From Candidatus Sumerlaeota bacterium (GTDB lineage: Bacteria > Bacillota > SLNR01): a stretch of DNA of 39,147 bases. The DNA lies in assembly GCA_007132905.1 (NCBI GenBank), contig SLNR01000159.1, positions 1 through 39,147 on the forward strand. The letters are read 5' to 3'. Shown here one piece after another: positions 35,652 through 39,147 of the stretch. Numbering within the stretch: the first letter of the stretch is position 1; the number at the start of each line of letters is the position of its first letter. The position numbers were made by a program, and so were the translations under genes. The notes under the pieces were generated by a model. That model was not told where the DNA came from. It saw only the letters and a list, made by a program, of their open reading frames with translations, and ran no database searches.

Positions 35652-36557
35652 TCATAATTCAATTCCTAAAAATTTAGCAGCATTTCCCCCGAATATCTTC
35701 TGCATTTCATCCTTTTTCAGACCAATCCAACTGCAAGCCCGGTATTGATCCTGTAAATACCTGATCGAAAACCCACGGGGAAACCAGCTTGAATCGGTCC
35801 CGAAAATAATTCTGTCCGGGCCTACCGTCTCGTATGATTTCCTAAACAGACCTTCCAAAGTCAATTCATACGGCATCCATTTCATCCACTGGTTTGAGCC
35901 GGAAGTATCTATATACACATTAGGGCAGCTCCAGCATAGATGCAAGAGTTCCTTAAAATATCCGCAACCAAAATGAGGAACAATAATCGGGATCTCGGGA
36001 AACGAATGTGCCACGTTATAAATCGACAAGGGGCTAATCATGGGATGATTCGCGATTCCTCCACCGGTCCCTAACAGCCCAAAATGGATCATTAACGGAA
36101 TTTCATTTTCAGCACAATATTCCCAGACCGGTACAAGAGAAGGATCATCAAATGAAACCGATATACGCGGAGCTAAAATCTTATACCCTTTAAAACCGAG
36201 CTCCGATATTCCTCTTTCTAATTCCGACGCCGCATCGGGTTGGGCAATGTCATGATGCGCAAAGCCATAGAATTTGTCCGGATGTCTTTCTACAATAGAG
36301 GCTAAAGAGTCGTTTCCCCCTCCTGTCATAAATACTACTTTTTCCAGTCCATGTTTCTCTAACTCCTCTGCCCACATATCAGCTAGTTCTTCCTTCGTGT
36401 ATTTTGTTAATTCCGGCTCAGGAAAATTCCACTCCCTCCTAAATTTCTCTTGCCTTTCCCGGTTGTATTTACGCAGAAGATCTTTTTGTTTTCCACCTCT
36501 CCACCCTAAGGGAAAATGAGCGTGATAATCAATAATTGTTAATCCGTTAAATGACAA
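35652..36557 (-). CDS. amidohydrolase-2 family protein (TIM-barrel metal hydrolase/decarboxylase)
   Basis: A 301-residue amidohydrolase-related protein. It opens DYHAHFPLGW with H12-x-H14 as the first metal ligands. MIHFG near 156-160, VPHFGCGY and the aspartate in FGTDSSWFPRG complete the usual site. This family (PF04909) includes aromatic decarboxylases and lactonases. The GFKGYKIL block is also typical. TTG start; the AAGGAG used for it is formed by the end of the ROK gene, with a seven-base gap, so the two are coupled. Substrate unknown. Confidence 0.8.
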   Translation of the reverse strand: MSFNGLTIIDYHAHFPLGWRGGKQKDLLRKYNRERQEKFRREWNFPEPELTKYTKEELADMWAEELEKHGLEKVVFMTGGGNDSLASIVERHPDKFYGFAHHDIAQPDAASELERGISELGFKGYKILAPRISVSFDDPSLVPVWEYCAENEIPLMIHFGLLGTGGGIANHPMISPLSIYNVAHSFPEIPIIVPHFGCGYFKELLHLCWSCPNVYIDTSGSNQWMKWMPYELTLEGLFRKSYETVGPDRIIFGTDSSWFPRGFSIRYLQDQYRACSWIGLKKDEMQKIFGGNAAKFLGIEL

Positions 36558-36564
36558 ATTGAAC

Positions 36565-37554
36565 TCACTCCTTACTTTGCGCTATATTATTTTTGTTTTT
36601 TGTAACCATATGAAAGGCGCCGTATAGACCACTATCAGGGGCCAAGGAAGCGGGAATGATTTTTACTTTTTCCACTGGCACTAATCTTACTCGCTCCCGA
36701 ACGACTTCGTTGACTTTTTTAAAAAGGGTCTCCCCTATTTTAGCTACCCCTCCGCCGATGACAACTGCTTCCGGGCTCAATGTTGTCACAACATTGGCCA
36801 CTCCAATACCTAAATACCCCATCGCCTTGTGAATGATTTCTTCAGCGGCCTCGTCTCCATTTGAGGCTGCCTTGGCAACCAATTCAGCTGTCAGCATGCC
36901 TTGAATACCAACCAATTTTCGCATCATTGACGGCTTATCGCTGTTTTTAATCCACTCTGCGGCCATCCTTACAATGGCTGTTCCTGAAGCAAGTGTCTCC
37001 AAACAACCTTTACTGCCGCAGTTGCAATCAGGGCCGTCTTCTTTAATCGTCATATGGCCTATTTCTCCTGCGCTTCCGCCAACACCCGTTACTAGCTTTC
37101 CGTTCGCAATTATTCCTCCCCCTATTCCGGTACTCACCGTAATATAGACAATGTTCTCCATTCCCCTGCCCGCACCTAATCGGTGTTCCCCGAGTGCCGC
37201 GAGGTTAGCGTCGTTTTCTAGAAAAACAGGAACGTCATATTCTTCTCGCAGCGCTTCGCTAATAGGATAATCTATCCATTTCGGCAAATTCGGAGAATGC
37301 AAAACCATTCCCGCTTCTTTATCTAAAGGACCAGCACACCCAATTCCAATCCCATAAATCCGTTGAAAGCGGTTGTCTTGTTTTTTATGCCAATCGGCAA
37401 TTTTAGCCAAAATCCATTCTACGCCTTCATTGGGATCTTGTGGGGTCGATCGTTCGTAACGGCTAAGCATGGAACTATTCATATCGGCGATCCCTATCGA
37501 AATTTTGGTGCCTCCAATATCGATTCCTATAACCGCTCCCGCAGAATATGGCAC
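36565..37554 (-). CDS. ROK family sugar kinase (glucokinase-like)
   Basis: A 329-residue ROK kinase. ATP-binding IDIGGTK is at 11-17, catalytic Asp115 in FLENDANLAAL, and the ROK zinc motif from H167 with C177, C179 and C184 (CNCGSKGC). It would phosphorylate glucose or a related sugar in the cytoplasm. No HTH is present, so it is a kinase rather than a ROK repressor. GTG start with GGGGAG upstream. First gene of a four-gene minus-strand operon; a TTGACA-like -35 lies near 37600, without a clear -10. Confidence 0.87.
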   Translation of the reverse strand: MPYSAGAVIGIDIGGTKISIGIADMNSSMLSRYERSTPQDPNEGVEWILAKIADWHKKQDNRFQRIYGIGIGCAGPLDKEAGMVLHSPNLPKWIDYPISEALREEYDVPVFLENDANLAALGEHRLGAGRGMENIVYITVSTGIGGGIIANGKLVTGVGGSAGEIGHMTIKEDGPDCNCGSKGCLETLASGTAIVRMAAEWIKNSDKPSMMRKLVGIQGMLTAELVAKAASNGDEAAEEIIHKAMGYLGIGVANVVTTLSPEAVVIGGGVAKIGETLFKKVNEVVRERVRLVPVEKVKIIPASLAPDSGLYGAFHMVTKNKNNIAQSKE

Positions 37555-37630
37555 TTTTTTGACTCCCCTCTCATAAGCTATAGTCTATCATAAATAAAAA
37601 GATCATTGTCAATTTTCAATAGTAAATCAC

Positions 37631-38587
37631 TTAGAATAAACTTAAAATGAAAGGCGCGGTAATTGTACTTAACACCAAAGAAACAAGAATTATGGCCGCT
37701 GCCATTTCTGTATCTAAATCATAACGGATTGCAAAGCTTAAAGTCATCATCATGGAAGGCATCGAAGCCTGCAAAAGCGAGACTTGAAATGGAATAGTTT
37801 CTAAAGTAACGAAACTTGAAAAAAGAACTAAAATCAAAGGAGAAACAAGTAACTTTATGAACGAGGCAACCAAAGAAACAGATAGCAACTTGCCTACAGA
37901 TTCAGTTCGCAGTGACATGCCAAGCACAAGCATGACTAATGGAACCACCAATGCACTTAAATATTCTAATGTTGTCATTAGAAATTCCGGAATGGGGTAC
38001 CCTCTTAGAATAAAACCTAAAACAAGTCCCCAAAACGGGGGAAAACGGACAATGTTTTTCCAAGCACCGGAAACACCGCCTTTTCCACTTCCGTACCAAG
38101 AGGCCAAGCCGGCCCCCAAGCTTAATCCCAAGATGCCTGTACTAAATTGATCGTAAAATACACCATACACCAAATTTTCCCGGCCAAATACACTGATAAT
38201 GAGCGGAAATCCTAAAAAAGCTGTGTTACCAAAAGCTGAAGCAATAATGAAAGAACCAGCCGACCTTCTGTCGAGTTTCATCAGACGACTTACAGCTGAG
38301 GAGATAACCAGACAACTCAAAACAGTGGCATTGGCCAGTATTGGGATTTTTATCAAATCAGTTGACAGGTCCGACTGCCAAACCGCAAGAAATATCAAAG
38401 AAGGCATTCCTAAATAAATAATCAAAGTGTTCAAACTTTGAACATCTTCTTTTTTTACCAGCCCTTTTCTTAAAAATACCATTCCTGTAAAGATGATGAC
38501 GATGGCTGCTGCCATTATACTGCCCAAACCGTCAAAACCCCCCACCTTTTCATTTTCACCGCTCTTTCTTATGTGTCCAACACTCAT
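37631..38587 (-). CDS. AEC-family (auxin efflux carrier-like) transporter
   Basis: A 318-residue membrane protein with about ten hydrophobic segments; the LIIYLGMPSLIF block and the conserved ASAFGNTAFLGFPL (113-126) are characteristic of AEC permeases, which move organic acids such as malate or malonate. The start is uncertain: ATG at 38587 has only a weak GGTGA site and adds about 24 polar residues; an internal start near 38515-38530 behind a GGTGGGGGG stretch would fit family lengths better. It is separated by 76 bases from the ROK gene downstream. Confidence 0.8.
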   Translation of the reverse strand: MSVGHIRKSGENEKVGGFDGLGSIMAAAIVIIFTGMVFLRKGLVKKEDVQSLNTLIIYLGMPSLIFLAVWQSDLSTDLIKIPILANATVLSCLVISSAVSRLMKLDRRSAGSFIIASAFGNTAFLGFPLIISVFGRENLVYGVFYDQFSTGILGLSLGAGLASWYGSGKGGVSGAWKNIVRFPPFWGLVLGFILRGYPIPEFLMTTLEYLSALVVPLVMLVLGMSLRTESVGKLLSVSLVASFIKLLVSPLILVLFSSFVTLETIPFQVSLLQASMPSMMMTLSFAIRYDLDTEMAAAIILVSLVLSTITAPFILSLF

Positions 38588-38986
38588 TTCACCAAAGCAA
38601 ATCCTTGTTCCTTCTGGTAATTAAAAAGAACATAATATGCGAAACAAGTGTTTCATTATTAAAAAACCCTACAATTATTAGTGTCAAGCAAACTCATTGT
38701 TACCGATCCGCGCACTTTACGAGGGGAAAAGTGTGTCCTGGAGCAGCCTTACAACGGCTACCTGTTACAACTTAAAGAAAATCGCAAGGCACTTGGCCAA
38801 ATTGGCTTAGCGCCTGCGATTTCTTTTTCTAACTCATCAAATTGTGTCGCGACTTTAGAGTAATGATGGTTTGTTAAATCAATCTAGTCATCAAAATCAC
38901 GGTTTCCAGCAACCGGTAGTCCTCTCCTGTGGACTTTGATCAATTCCAACGAAACTATTGCTCTCTTTTAATCCTTGTTATCGTTA
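38588..38986. other. 400-base non-coding stretch with hairpin
   Basis: Contains the imperfect, probably bidirectional hairpin at 38776-38830 and a short AGTCC/GGACT stem at 38918-38935. A frame open from 38681 to 38863 lacks a ribosome site and runs through the hairpin, so I do not call it. No promoter for the AEC gene could be fixed. Confidence 0.45.
38776..38830. terminator. hairpin, likely terminator of the minus-strand gene at the right edge
   Basis: AGAAAATCGCAAGGC pairs (with small bulges) with GCGCCTGCGATTTCT; an inner GCCAAATTGGC adds to the stem. T-rich tracts flank both sides (TTTCTTTTTC on plus, TTTTCTTT on minus). It is about 160 bases past the stop at 38987. Confidence 0.5.
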
Positions 38987-39147
38987 TCAAACTTCCCATT
39001 CAAAATCAATGTAGGAACCGTCCCTAAATCTAACTTCAATCTCAAACTCCTCGTAAGATCCTTTCCAATCAAAAGCCGTTAATACCCTGTCAACGATTTC
39101 CTGCTTAGACATGGAAGCATCAATTTCCAGCTTCTCCAGAATGGGAA
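38987..39147 (-). CDS. C-terminal part of an unrecognised protein (truncated by window edge)
   Basis: A minus-strand frame enters from the right edge and reads 52 residues to TGA at 38987-38989. It contains SMSKQEIVDRVLTAFDW and ends EVRFRDGSYIDFEWEV, an acidic helix followed by two beta-strands. The codon use and clean reading suggest a real gene, but I do not recognise the family from this tail. Confidence 0.6.
   Translation of the reverse strand, partial: PILEKLEIDASMSKQEIVDRVLTAFDWKGSYEEFEIEVRFRDGSYIDFEWEV

Noticed and set aside
38700-38830. GGAGCAGCC-containing segment resembling a small SRP RNA
   Set aside because: Lacks the conserved SRP apical loop (GGAA-type tetraloop and symmetric loop); resemblance is limited to a few bases.
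38681-38863. 60-codon plus-strand ORF
   Set aside because: No ribosome site, and its 3' half runs through the hairpin at 38776-38830.

Overview
The window looks like chromosome from an anaerobic, low-to-moderate GC Firmicute (Clostridia-type). Evidence: a T-box ahead of tyrS, a Bacillus-type LexA (SOS) box ahead of dinB, ferredoxin-linked 2-oxoacid oxidoreductase genes, strong AGGAGG ribosome sites with frequent TTG and GTG starts, and tRNA genes that encode their own CCA. No rRNA, CRISPR array, intact prophage or recognisable defence island was seen. Most of it is an ordinary metabolic and housekeeping region.

Layout. 1-118: repeat-rich sequence resembling the end of an insertion sequence. 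217-3068: two closely related MFS exporters, divergently arranged. 3188-7159 (minus): an operon reading ferredoxin, KOR alpha, beta and gamma, then a PLP aminotransferase, suited to amino-acid fermentation. 7250-10926 (minus): SDR, aldo/keto reductase, amidohydrolase, phosphoribosyltransferase. 11093-12010 (plus): diacylglycerol/lipid kinase. 12245-17973 (minus): a full oligopeptide ABC importer (binding protein, two permeases, two ATPases) plus a 62-residue membrane protein. 18201-18370: tRNA-Val(GAC) and tRNA-Leu(UAA). 18454-19503: an HTH-DNA methyltransferase fusion with no visible restriction partner. 20064-21798: an SOS-controlled dinB followed by a 16-codon ORF and a small conserved-looking protein. 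22006-23571: promoter, T-box, tyrS and terminator. 23865-24995: a DUF1624/HGSNAT-like membrane acyltransferase. 25181-25599: five tRNAs (transcribed in the order Val, Asp, Phe, Gly, Cys) with their own promoter and terminator.

25676-30686 (minus) is a compact run: 2-hydroxyacid dehydrogenase, signal-less beta-lactamase-like protein, AbrB-like protein, MurD and an allantoinase/hydantoinase-like amidohydrolase. 30825-32312: guaB. 33035-33832 (plus): an unrecognised 265-residue protein ending in a cysteine cluster. 34142-37554 (minus): ROK kinase, amidohydrolase-2, small membrane protein and a YchF-type GTPase/ATPase. 37631-38587: an AEC-family transporter. 38987-39147: the 3' end of an unrecognised gene.

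Taken together, peptide import, transamination and ferredoxin-dependent oxidative decarboxylation, and several amidohydrolases suggest an organism that scavenges peptides, amino acids and nitrogenous ring compounds. The most interesting items are the SOS-controlled dinB unit with a translationally coupled mini-ORF, the cytoplasmic beta-lactamase-like protein sitting beside murD, the HTH-methyltransferase fusion, and the unassigned protein at 33035-33832.
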